Shown piece by piece: positions 9,819 through 18,246 of a stretch of DNA of 20,582 bases; positions within the stretch are counted from its first letter, which is position 1; every line of letters starts with the position of its first letter. Made by a program: the position numbers and the translations under genes. The notes beneath the pieces were generated by a model. The model was given only the letters and a program-made list of their open reading frames with translations, was not told the origin of the DNA and made no database searches. The stretch comes from Chara braunii (Eukaryota > Streptophyta > Charophyceae > Charales > Characeae), in assembly GCA_003427395.1 (NCBI GenBank), contig BFEA01000261.1:432105-452686 (forward strand), given 5' to 3'.

Positions 9819-10628
9819 AGTCTCCATAAGTTTGGGGAGACTCAGTGCCTTGTTTATTTTGGTTTGTATGGAGCGTCAGACCCTTCTATAAGTTTAGGGG
9901 GTCTGATTGCTTATGAAGGGTCAGGCTGTTCTATAAGTTTAGGTGGCCTGACTACTCTGACTTGCGAGGGTTTGATTGTGCTCGATTTTAAGGGACTCGG
10001 GGCATTCAATAAGTTTTGGTGTCTTGGGTTGCCTTGTTTTCACTGGGGATTTATCTGTTTCTTTGATTTCTGAACGAGGAGGTATGCGTTGTTCTATAAG
10101 TTTAGGTGGCTCAGCCTCTTCCTGCTCTTTATTCTGAAGAAATAATTTTGGCAAAGAGGCAGACCCTTCTGTAAGTTCAGGGGGTTTGACTCGATGCCAC
10201 ACACATGATGGCTTAGATAGAAACGAATCTGGCAGAGAGTTTGGCTCAAAACCTCGCACATGCTGGAACCCAATGGTTATAACTTGGCTATATCTTATTA
10301 CTATCTTATCTAAGAACGAGCTAATTAAACTGTTCTATAAGTTTAGGTGGTCTGACTATAGCCGTATCACAACTTAAAGAGAGTATAATTAAGAATAAAA
10401 CTGGTGGTAAAGTGGGGCAGACTGAACTTAAGTTAGTTCAGTCATATGCAGCCTTAGAAGACAAAGGTGAAGACATATATATATATATATAACTTGGATA
10501 TCTTAAACAAGTCAGGGCGACTGGAACGGTCTAGTCACGCGCCAAAAGAAGAGAAAAGTAGTTGTGCCCTCTGTTTGTGTATACTCTTTGGCAAGTTAGG
10601 CTCATTCAATAAGTTTGGGTGGCCTGAC
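9819..10628 (+). ncRNA. array of stem-loops with shared loop core, copy 2
   Basis: Eight sites are seen. AGTCTCC/GGAGACT at 9819-9825 and 9836-9842. TCAGACCC/GGGTCTGA at 9876-9883 and 9899-9906. GTCAGGC/GCCTGAC at 9920-9926 and 9946-9952. CTCGGGG/TCTTGGG around 9996-10002 and 10022-10028, which pairs fully only with G-T pairs. AGACCC/GGGTTT at 10161-10166 and 10182-10187. GTTAGGC/GCCTGAC at 10595-10601 and 10622-10628. Sites near 10091 and 10331 keep the core but have poor arms. The last good stem replaces the AAGTCAGAA/TTCTGACTT stem of copy 1 with matched changes on both sides. Confidence 0.6.
10515..10544 (+). ncRNA. conserved tetraloop hairpin, copy 2
   Basis: GACTGGA (10519-10525), loop ACGG (10526-10529) and TCTAGTC (10530-10536). 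One A-T pair of copy 1 became G-T, which keeps the stem only if the plus strand is the RNA. Outer GGC and GCC can extend it. Confidence 0.6.
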
Positions 10629-10918
10629 CTTATGCCTTATGTAAGCAGGGTATATGGGGTTAAATCACTGAAGGATCATGAACTATTGTTGACTAGATAA
10701 GCTTGGGCTGGTGAGAATACTTACCTTTGTGGTTTAGCCTGCATGTGGCTGAGTGAGGTTACTACTTGGTCTGAGTTTCAGTTTGATAAGTAGTTGCTTT
10801 AGTCGCTCGCCACGTGCTAGAGTTGTAGGAGTTAGTTTCAATTCCTGCATTTTCTGAGCTAAGTTTTTTTACTTAGATCAATTTTCGCATTTTCTGGGAT
10901 CAGTTTTTTGTACTTGGC

Positions 10919-11500
10919 TTTGTAAAAATTTTGGCAAGCTACTTTCTCTGCGGGAAGCGCTGCCGAAATTTCTACAAATCGAAGGAGTTAGTCAATTTTT
11001 GACTTGTCAAAGTTCAACTTGTCTTTTCGTTATATTTGACCTAGTAAAAATCAGGAAAGTCTCCTTTTCTAAAGGGAGTGCTGCCCAAATTTTTGCTAAT
11101 TCAGGGAGTTAAACAAAATTGGACTTTGAGAAGTCAAAGTTAGTCTCAAGTTCTGGACTTAGCTTTGTATAAATCTTGGAAGAACACTTTTCTAAAATGA
11201 GTGCTGCCGAAATTTCTGCAAAACTAAGGAGTTAGTTAAATTTTGTCTAAGTTGGACTCAAGTTGTCTTTTGAGTTCATATCTGACTTAGTATAAATCTG
11301 GAGAGTCTCCCTTTCTAAAGGGAGTGCTATCCAAATTTCTACTAATTCAGGGAGTTAAACAAAATTTGACTTTCCAGAGTTAAAGATTATTTATGTTTCC
11401 ATATTTGGGCCGATATAAATTCTGAAAAGACACTTTTCCTACGGGAAGCACTGCCGAAATTTTCTTAGTTTAAAGGAGTTAGATTATATTTTGACAGGTG
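10919..11500 (+). repeat. tandem array of five units of about 124 bp, copy 2
   Basis: Anchors near 10950, 11073, 11195, 11317 and 11440. AAATTTTGGCA (10926-10936) pairs with TGCCGAAATTT (10961-10971) over 11 positions with one G-T pair. CTCCCTTT-ct-AAAGGGAG at 11307-11324 is a perfect 8-bp hairpin. Unit count and order match copy 1, so the array pre-dates the duplication. Confidence 0.8.
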
Positions 11501-12035
11501 ACGATTCTGGTAGTCCACCCTAAATAGGAAAGATTCTGCAGTAGGTCTACCTTTGCTTAGAAACTGGCTTAGAGGTAGACTTAGGCTTAGCTTATAGGGA
11601 GATTTTGAGTGAGGATGTGTTATGGAGTTGTATTCTCTATACAATTATGATCTTAGCTTGGGGATTGACCTGTCGTGTGTTACAGGTCTTCTTGGTCGTT
11701 TGATCCAAGTTTAGGACTAGATTCAGCTTGATCCCTTGAGGATCATCTTCTGTTATCACTGATAACAGGTCGGTTGCCGATTCGTCGGTTTTACGACTCA
11801 ACTCCAATTCACTTCTGTCACTCAACCTAAAGGCTTTAGCCTTGTGATTGAACTGTTTTGTTGTGTTTTCACCCGGACTTTATTGAATGGCCATCCAACA
11901 AAAGTACTGAGTATTTATTTGAGAGTTGCACGAGTGAGGCTTGTATGGCTAAGGCAAGGGGTGTGAGTGCAGAAAATGGTTGAAGTTGACCTCGTATAGC
12001 GCGTTGACTCTTGTTGAATCTTTGATGTGATTGCA
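11501..12035 (+). ncRNA. conserved 3' block of the module, copy 2
   Basis: Hairpins TGATCC-cttga-GGATCA (11729-11745) and CTGTTATC-act-GATAACAG (11750-11768) are both perfect here, where copy 1 has a T-G pair and a mismatch. Similarity to copy 1 ends near GATTGCAGG around 12035. Confidence 0.5.
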
Positions 12036-13355
12036 GGTATGTTTGTGGTTCGGACTCTGGATGTGACTTGCCTGCGATTGCATACATATATGGTTGAGAG
12101 GAGCCCCACTGTGACTGTGAGAAGTGATCGTCCTATATGATTAACCTCATATATGTATTCATATATGCCCTGAGTATTTGTGAGGCCTATTGTGATTCTG
12201 CATAAGGGTTAGCTAGATCATGTCTTGAGAGACAAAGGGGATTTTCATTTTACCCTTGCTTTTTAGAGTTTGTATGGTTGGACGTTGTAGTCTGTGGCAG
12301 CCGTCAAAGTCAAAACCCTTGACTTTCGCCCAAGCCCGGAGCGAGACTCGTCTCCAGGACAGTAAGAAGCGACTGCCACCACAGGTATGGACCAGTGTAC
12401 CACCCGCTCTGCATAAGGTGCAGAAGAGGGTGTGTGATCTTCAACCGCGCATGACGGTTGTCCAGCGTCAAGAGATTAACCCTCAAGGCGCGTGTCAGCC
12501 GACACTTGAGTGTCGAATGCGCCCCTCGAGATTAATGAGGACCACGCGAGGGTGGGTACTACATAGTACACCATCATTGCGACTGCTTGCGTACGAGGAC
12601 CGCCCGAGGGTGGGTACTACATGGTACACCATCATTGCGACTGCTTGCGTACGCTTGCATTGCGAGTCGATATGAGCTAGCCCTACGACCACGCTGTTTT
12701 ATATTAAGTCTTGCGTGCGACGGCTATTCGATTTCCGCATTGGAAAGTTATGGGTTGGCTACCGAGGGGCTAGGAGCGTTGTCGCGTTGTTTGTGCTGTG
12801 TCGTTTCGTATGTGTGTGTGTGTATGTTTTATTTTTGTGTTCGTAAAGTGGTGTGCGCATGGTGTGTGGGATGCGTCCTAGTCGACCGGCGACGAACCGC
12901 GCTTGGGACCTCAGCCCCCCCAAGATGCCAGTTCGCGTGCGGGTTCGATAGAGGTGTACCACCGCGCATACCCCCTATGCTACAGCGAACGAGAAACGCC
13001 CTCGGCTGGTCCACCTTTGCGATTGCAACTGATTAGCTTTCGTACTGTGGACTGGTAGCTCGGCGGGGATACGCACACCGAAGGGAGGTGACGGCTCCCG
13101 TAAGGTGGAGGTAAGTCGTGCCTCACGTAGGCCCTATCCTGTCGTAGGGGTTTGCGAGAGGTATGGCTGACGCACTCGGCCGGAGCGGCTTATGGAAGCT
13201 CCATGTATATTTTGCGTCGAAGGATATAAACCAACTCCTGCGTGACGCGGTCGGGAGGGTCCCGCGCTGCCCCGTGCGGTGCCGGACCGATGCGCTCGAC
13301 ACCGGGGTCAGGGCTCGAGAACCTTGGTGGTAAGAGTTTGCTGCGTGGCGTGCGC
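12036..13355. other. stretch with no recognised gene
   Basis: Contains a perfect hairpin AAAGTCAA-aaccc-TTGACTTT (12306-12326), a 58-bp tandem duplication (12537-12652) and a short TG repeat near 12811. Open frames of 139-149 codons on the plus strand (12256-12675 and 12587-13036) overlap the repeat and resemble nothing I know. GTAAGT-like and CAGGTATG-like splice phrases occur but cannot be linked into a gene. Confidence 0.4.
12537..12652. repeat. 58-bp tandem duplication
   Basis: Units 12537-12594 and 12595-12652 start GAGGACC and end TGCGTAC. Only a few substitutions separate them, so this is a young duplication. Each contains GTAC-tacat(a/g)-GTAC, a small inverted repeat, inside GGTG..CACC. 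Confidence 0.9.
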
Positions 13356-13424
13356 CTGCACAAGGATGAGATGCAGTAATTGAGAAATGGACCAAAGGAA
13401 TTAAAAAAAAAAAAACAAAAAAAA
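13356..13424 (+). pseudogene. U6 snRNA 3'-half pseudogene with A-rich tail
   Basis: 13356-13396 matches the 3' half of plant U6 (CTGC.CAAGGATGA through GAGAAATGG.CCAAA), with about 7 mismatches in 41 positions by eye. It is followed by GGAATT and an A-rich run at 13403-13424. Further upstream similarity is faint (CCTTGG, GCGTGGC). An A tail after a U6 body is typical of retrotransposed snRNA copies made by LINE machinery. Not expected to function. Confidence 0.7.
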
Positions 13425-13450
13425 CACTAAGCTATATTCTTCTCTACGCG

Positions 13451-13519
13451 TCGATTTATACCTGTCATCCTTGCGAAAGGGGCCATGCTAATCAAAGTTT
13501 TGATTTATGCGTTCCCTTG
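13451..13519 (-). pseudogene. U6 snRNA pseudogene fragment, minus strand
   Basis: Plus-strand text TCGATTTATA, CTGTCATCCTTGCG, GGGGCCATGCTAATC (13451-13493) is the reverse complement of the central part of plant U6. Weaker similarity may continue to CGTTCC near 13511-13516. It lies tail to tail with the U6 fragment at 13356-13396, separated by the A-rich tract. Confidence 0.7.
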
Positions 13520-13541
13520 GTTGTCATTTTTTCCCGTTTTG

Positions 13542-13920
13542 GGATAATTTGCAAGATACCCCCATTATCCCCATAAGTTGAGATACATGCCAAAATGCCC
13601 CTGAAAGATGTGGTAGAGCGGAATGCCCCTCTGACAAAATAAATAAATCGTGAAATACCTTTGGACCCCCCATCTTACAATATACATCTACTGGGTACCG
13701 TCCTACTTTGCAAAATGCCCCCGTACTTGCCAACTTTTCCAAGGCCCGAATGCCAAGTGCGCAAACCCCAATGGCACGATCCAGATTGCAAATCTGCACA
13801 ATGGCCTGACAAGGGCAAAACACAAAGATTTCAGCCCAAAAGGGCATTCCTCTCTGCCTGCATCTTACATGGGCATTTTGGCATATATCTCAACTTATGG
13901 GGGTATTTTGCAAATTATCC
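13542..13920. mobile_element. MITE-like element with long terminal inverted repeats
   Basis: The left end (13542-13628) and the reverse complement of the right end (13842-13920) both begin GGATAATTTGCAA. They share ATACCCCCAT, AAGTTGAGATA, ATGCCAAAATGCCC, AAGATG and GGAATGCCC. A 9-base insertion, CCCCATTAT-like, distinguishes the left arm. The interior (about 210 bp) has no transposase and repeats the phrase AATGCCC. Size, long inverted repeats and lack of coding capacity fit a miniature inverted-repeat transposable element. A clear target-site duplication is not visible; the right flank is a run of 20 T. Superfamily unassigned. Confidence 0.8.
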
Positions 13921-14028
13921 TTTTTTTTTTTTTTTTTTTTAAACATCCTTTTAGCCCCCTGCTGCAGAGCGCCTTTAGCTGCCCTGGCCTAGAGCTAGGG
14001 CTATCTGGCTATTTTGCCTGTTCGGCCT

Positions 14029-14328
14029 GTGCGACCAGAGCGTGGCCTGACCCCACAGGCCGTGTGCTCATTCAGTCCAGTCCAATCCTGCTCGGTACCA
14101 CTGTCAGTACCAGTCCAGTCCAGTCCAGTCCAGTCCAGCAAGTCAGCTGGTGGTATACCTAAGCTGCAGTCTGTTTTCAGTCTCATTCTTCATTTGCACA
14201 GTTTGGAGTACGAGCGTGTTGAGTCTGCGTTGGAACTGCGTTGTCCCTTCCAGCTCCATCTCCATCTCCCTCATGCCCATCCTTTCGTCTTGATCCCGAG
14301 GGACAGCCATCTCGTTGGGTCCGTCACA
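14029..14328 (+). repeat. 5' long terminal repeat of gypsy-type element
   Basis: Begins TGTGCGACCAG and ends TCACA. Aligns with the LTR at 19740-20023 through CTGTCAGTAC, tandem AGTCC repeats (14097-14140), GTATAC, GTCTGTTTTC and GTTTGGAGTACG. The start may lie up to about 20 bp further left, since weak similarity continues upstream. Identity to the other LTR looks well below that of a recent insertion. Confidence 0.75.
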
Positions 14329-14329
14329 C

Positions 14330-14341
14330 TGTTATTAGAGG
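14330..14341 (+). other. degenerate primer-binding site
   Basis: TGTTATTAGAGG lies one base after the LTR end and matches 9 of 12 positions of TGGTATCAGAGC, the complement of initiator tRNA-Met used by many plant LTR elements. The mismatches suggest the element can no longer prime efficiently. Confidence 0.65.
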
Positions 14342-15900
14342 AGGCTTTCCTCCCTGCTCTCCTCACCCCCTCCATCATTTGCCACGGGGGAAAAAAAAAG
14401 AAGGCTCGTCATTTCTATCCCCCAATGACACCAGTCCTTTTGGTTGTTGGAAAACTCTCAACGAGCTGCTTCTAACAAGCTACATATTGCTTAATTACGT
14501 GCGCTGGTTGAGGAGTTGTGATCGTTCAAAGATCGTGATTCGTTTCAAGCTCCAAAACCGCGCGCGCTCGTTTTCAATAAGCGCTATTACTATAGGCAGC
14601 AACTGATGTTGAGATACCCCTCTACCTCTCCTCTCTTTGCCCGTGGTTATCTTCAAGCGTGCCACGTGGCAGTATTTGAAGATTTTGAAGACCCCCCTCA
14701 TTAGGGATCTGCACTACATGTGGAAAGAGGGTTTGGGGATCAAGATCTCTCACATTTTCAAGATCTGATCTCCATTGATCAGATCTGACCGTCTCACCGG
14801 CGGTTTGACAGTAGTACTACCTATCGCCACTTTCAAGACCCCTTTCACAAAGGTTGCGCTACTCTTGGAGGACAACGTGCGTACTCCAACACACACCGCC
14901 AATTGTCCCCCAGATCATCCTTATCCCTTTAAGGGTTGAAGAAGGCCACGATCCCTAGGATCTTGGTTTGTTGATTGGTTGCTCTTGGCCGCCCAGGAGT
15001 TCGGTATATCATCTTTCCTTCCACTAATCAACTCTTCCCCCACCCTTGTCCCTTTTTCCTCTCTCTCCTCTCATCATCTTTTTTTAACTCTACCACTAAT
15101 CGCTCACCCTACCTCACTCTCCTCTCTTCTTTTCTCCACTTCTCTCCCCTTGTCCCCACCGCTCTCTCATACCCCACCCTGTTCACTAATCTTCCACCAT
15201 TTTTTTATTCCCTCTCCTCCGTACAAACTTATTCTCTTTTGCAAATCTTTCCTTCTCCTCTCCACCTTTCCCATCCCTTTCTCTCTCATTCTCTCACCTT
15301 CCTCTCCCCCTTCCCTCCCCCAACTACAACCTCATTATCTCCTCCACCTCCCACTCCAATCTTTTTCTCTTTCTCACATATTTCTCTCTCTCTTCATCAC
15401 TTTTTCATTTCCCTCCCCTCCAACTTTAATTTTTTTGTTTTTCTTATTTTGTCTTCCTCTTTGATTTCAATTTCCTCTTTTTCTCTAAAAAATCGAATTA
15501 TCTTATTCCCTACTTCTTTTCTCATTTTATGATTTATTCTATTTTTATTTTTTATTTATTCTGAAAATTTATTTTTCTTGCGGCATCTCTTCATCTTGTT
15601 AGGACTTGGTCATTTCTGCTATCAGTGCACATTTAAACCCCTTGGGGTAATAAAGTGCTAACGATTTTTTTTCTTTTCTCCCTACTCTCTTTTTCCAACA
15701 CATTTTGACCTCTTGGGGGTAGCGAAGTGCTGGCAAAAAATTTTCCCATTTTTACTTAGTCATCCCGATGTTGCCTCTCATTTTCCCGCACCGGTCACGA
15801 CACTACGGTCAGGAGCCCTCCCTCGTCCTCTTATCCCCACACTCCTACCTTAGGGCTCCCTACAGTTCATTACGCCTCCCCCCGATAGGGTACCCTCTCT
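14342..15900 (+). other. retroelement leader with pyrimidine-rich tract
   Basis: Untranslated leader between PBS and gag. It holds a 12-bp palindrome TGCCACGTGGCA (14660-14671) with a CACGTG core and a perfect hairpin AGATCTGATC-tccatt-GATCAGATCT (14761-14786). The tract 15061-15540 is almost free of G, with no G at all from 15242 to 15436. Two related short hairpins, ACCCCTTGGGGT (15637-15648) and ACCTCTTGGGGGT (15708-15720), are each followed by AAGTGCT. Long open frames across the pyrimidine tract reflect low complexity, not coding. Confidence 0.6.
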
Positions 15901-15934
15901 GACTCCTCCACCTCCGACCTCGCGCACCCAACGA

Positions 15935-16920
15935 GTGACTACCTTGCAGGCCACCATGGCACAAATACAGGTGGAGATACTCACCTTGAGACAACCTAAC
16001 CCTTCACACGTTGCTCTCCCTTCATCTTCCCTCACTTCTCCTACTTCGGTCTTGCAGGCTGGTTTTCCTCGATCTGCTCCTCCGCCTCTACCCTCCTACC
16101 TCGCCACTTCGTCACAGGTGCCTGCGGTCGTTGTCTCCACCTCAGTTGGACCTTCCACCAGCGGCTGCGGCTCACAACTCGCTTTCACTTCCACCCCTGC
16201 ACCAACCCCAACTTTTGTCGCGCAGTCCTGGCCCCTCAGCCTCCCTCCCCTCGGCGTCAGCGCAGTGGTCCCCCCCTTGTGCGCCTGTCGGATATTCACG
16301 ACTACGATGATACACTTTGCGTGTTGCATTGGTTGTAGGCAGCCACATGCGCATTGATATTGACGAACACTAGTCAGGAGTCGTGGTGCTCTCTACTCGC
16401 AACTAAATTGCGAGGTGGCACTTTCACCGCATGGGAGAGCTATTATACCCATTGTATTCACACAGGTGAGGCTCCCACTTTTGCAGACTTCACCACCTTT
16501 CTTCAGGACCGCTATGGCGCTTGGCACGATGCAACTGAGGCCTTAGATAGGGTCACCTAGACGCGATGGCCTAAGTCCTTCGCACCGACAGATCAGGACC
16601 ATCACATCCAGATGTTTCAGGACGCCCGCCTCATTTGCGATGGCACACTCTTATCAGGGGTTCTTGTGACCAACAGGTTTCTCGTCAGTCTACCACTTGA
16701 TTACTGCATAGAGATCTGGAGACAAACCTTCGTGTCCACAGAGGAGGCCTACGAGGCTGCTCGACAGTACTAGAGGATGCAGAGTCGCTTCTCCAACGCC
16801 CGGTTCTCTTCGTGACATGTCGCCACCTCCCAGTCACGCGACACCACTCGAGGTCGTTCATCTTTCTCTGGCTGCTTTTGCAACTCAACTCAACTTGGAG
16901 CGCCATTCTCTCGACGCTAA
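15935..16920 (+). pseudogene. gag remnant of gypsy-type retrotransposon
   Basis: Gag forms the virus-like particle and packages element RNA. An N-terminal open frame (15935-16357) is proline- and serine-rich. From about 16261 a second frame carries a gag-like core with SQESW, KLRGGTFTAWESYY, FADFTTFLQDRYG and RFLVSLPLDY. The two frames meet near a run of seven C (16270-16276), suggesting a 1-base slip. In-frame stops at 16336, 16558 and 16771 (TAG) and 16813 (TGA) break it. I see no CCHC zinc knuckle. Assignment rests on position before protease/RT and on general gag style; the exact start is uncertain. Confidence 0.6.
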
Positions 16921-17484
16921 GTTCTCTTGAGTACGGCGACGACTCTACGATAGAGGTCAACCTTACCCTTGGGGACACTCCCGAGGACCTCGAGCTTCGG
17001 GATGTCATCCAATACCACTTGGATGAGGAGGCTATCCCGATGGCCGACCGCTTGCTGATGGCGATGTCCGACATTGGTCGTGCTTGCAATCGGCTTGCAC
17101 AGGCTGGCGCCCGCACTTTCGTTGTTCCTCAGGTAGACCTCTGGTAGGGTTTCGTCCCTCCTCGCAGTACCCTATCCTCTGAGGAGCGCACCACCTTCGA
17201 GGCCCATCGAGGTTGCCTTTGTCGCCTTCGTACCATGCCACCCTCGATCGTCACTATGTCGACATTTCTCGTCAGCGCTGATCTCAGTCCCCCCCTGCCC
17301 ACTGCGGATCAGTCTCATCCAGTTAGCCACGATGCCGTGTACCATTGAGACCTCGCTCGTAGCCCGCTTCCTGACCATCGAGTTGTGGTTTGCCCTTTTG
17401 GCTACCAAACCAAAGGATCCTCAGGATATGACAAATGTTGTTCCCTCTGCCCCGCAGTCTGTCGAGGTATTGTTTGCCCCACAG
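16921..17484 (+). pseudogene. gag-pol linker region, decayed
   Basis: A protein-like acidic segment in another frame (GDTPEDLELRDVIQYH, then MADRLLMAM, to a TAG at 17145) is followed by a further frame change back to the pol frame from about 17281 (FLTIELWFALLATK). No domain is recognised. It probably belongs to the polyprotein between gag and protease. Confidence 0.45.
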
Positions 17485-18246
17485 TAGACCACCGCATCTA
17501 GTCCTTCCCCTCCGAGACATTTGACGCATCACGTCATTCTCACAACTCGTTGTAGCGCTCATCTGGCGACTCGCGATGACGTTGTGTCATCTCTCCTGGA
17601 TTTTAGCATTCTCCAAGCTCGTCAGGAGCGACTCACTAGACACGTAAGCGTCATGCGCCGTCTTCTCGCCCTGCTCTCTAACCCCGATCGCACCCTCTCC
17701 TTTATTCCTATTCGCCTTGGGACATCTATGAGGGCGTACCGCACCTTATGGGACTCCGGCTCGCATGGGGATTTCATTCACCCTCGCGTGGTTGAGGAAG
17801 TTCGTCTAGCTACCTCTAGGTCTCGCTCTCCTATCTCTGTTACCCTCGGAGATAATTAGACGCAGTGCTTCTTCGATCAGACGGTCCCCGACCTCCACTT
17901 TTCCCTCTCCCTCCAACCATCGGATAGTACCCAAGCACCTCAGCGCTACTATTCCTCCGCGTACTTCGTGTTGGAGACTGGGTATGACTTTATCCTTGGC
18001 ACTTCTTGGTTTTGCAAGTTCCATGGTAAATAGACTGAATGGGCGATCGAGATACTCGTTCTCAAAACGAAGTATGGTCAGACCTATCGAGTCTCTTTCA
18101 TTGACACCACGAACGATACCCATCCCGACCTACCTCCCCAGGAGCCTCATCCTTTCGGGTCCCACCTGGACATTGCCTTCACTACCCCTCGCAAGTTCGC
18201 TCACTTCCTGCATCAGAAGGACGTCACCCTCTACTCGGGGAACGTC
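17485..18246 (+). pseudogene. retropepsin (aspartic protease) region of pol
   Basis: The aspartic protease cleaves the Gag-Pol polyprotein. The active-site triad is seen as LWDSGSHGDFI with Asp at 17752-17754, equivalent to the usual DSG-A/S-x-x-x-F-I of gypsy elements. Downstream YDFILGTSWF (about 17974-18012) matches the conserved Y-D-x-I-L-G-x-x-W block. The frame is the same as that of RT. It is interrupted by TAG at 17485, 17857 and 18031. The triad itself is intact, so only the stops argue against function. Confidence 0.8.

Larger units (their letters stand above)
9113..12035 (+). repeat. 2.9 kb duplicated non-coding module, copy 2
   Basis: Direct repeat of 4990-7912 at an offset of about 4.1 kb, in the same orientation and order. 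Shared landmarks include GAACCAGGAG, a CGGGATTGCAACCCG phrase, TATAAA, TTTGACTTTCAG, the stem-loop array, the 124-bp array and the 3' block. Identity looks roughly three quarters by eye, so the duplication is not recent. The copies differ by insertions, and some stem-loops in one copy are degenerate in the other. Confidence 0.75.

Noticed and set aside
10473-10491. TATATA run as a promoter
   Set aside because: A simple TA microsatellite inside copy 2 that is much shorter in copy 1; not conserved as a motif.
5681-10620. TTTAGG in the stem-loop cores as telomere-type TTTAGGG repeats
   Set aside because: Single isolated occurrences within a longer fixed core, never in tandem, so no link to telomeres or a telomerase RNA template.
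5677-10628. CRISPR-like array
   Set aside because: Spacing is irregular, repeats are short with changing arms, and the DNA is eukaryotic; no cas genes.
14975-15532. 185- and 161-codon Ser/Pro/Leu/Phe-rich open frames
   Set aside because: They arise because the near absence of G in the pyrimidine tract removes most stop codons (TAG, TGA); two frames are open at once and neither has a domain.
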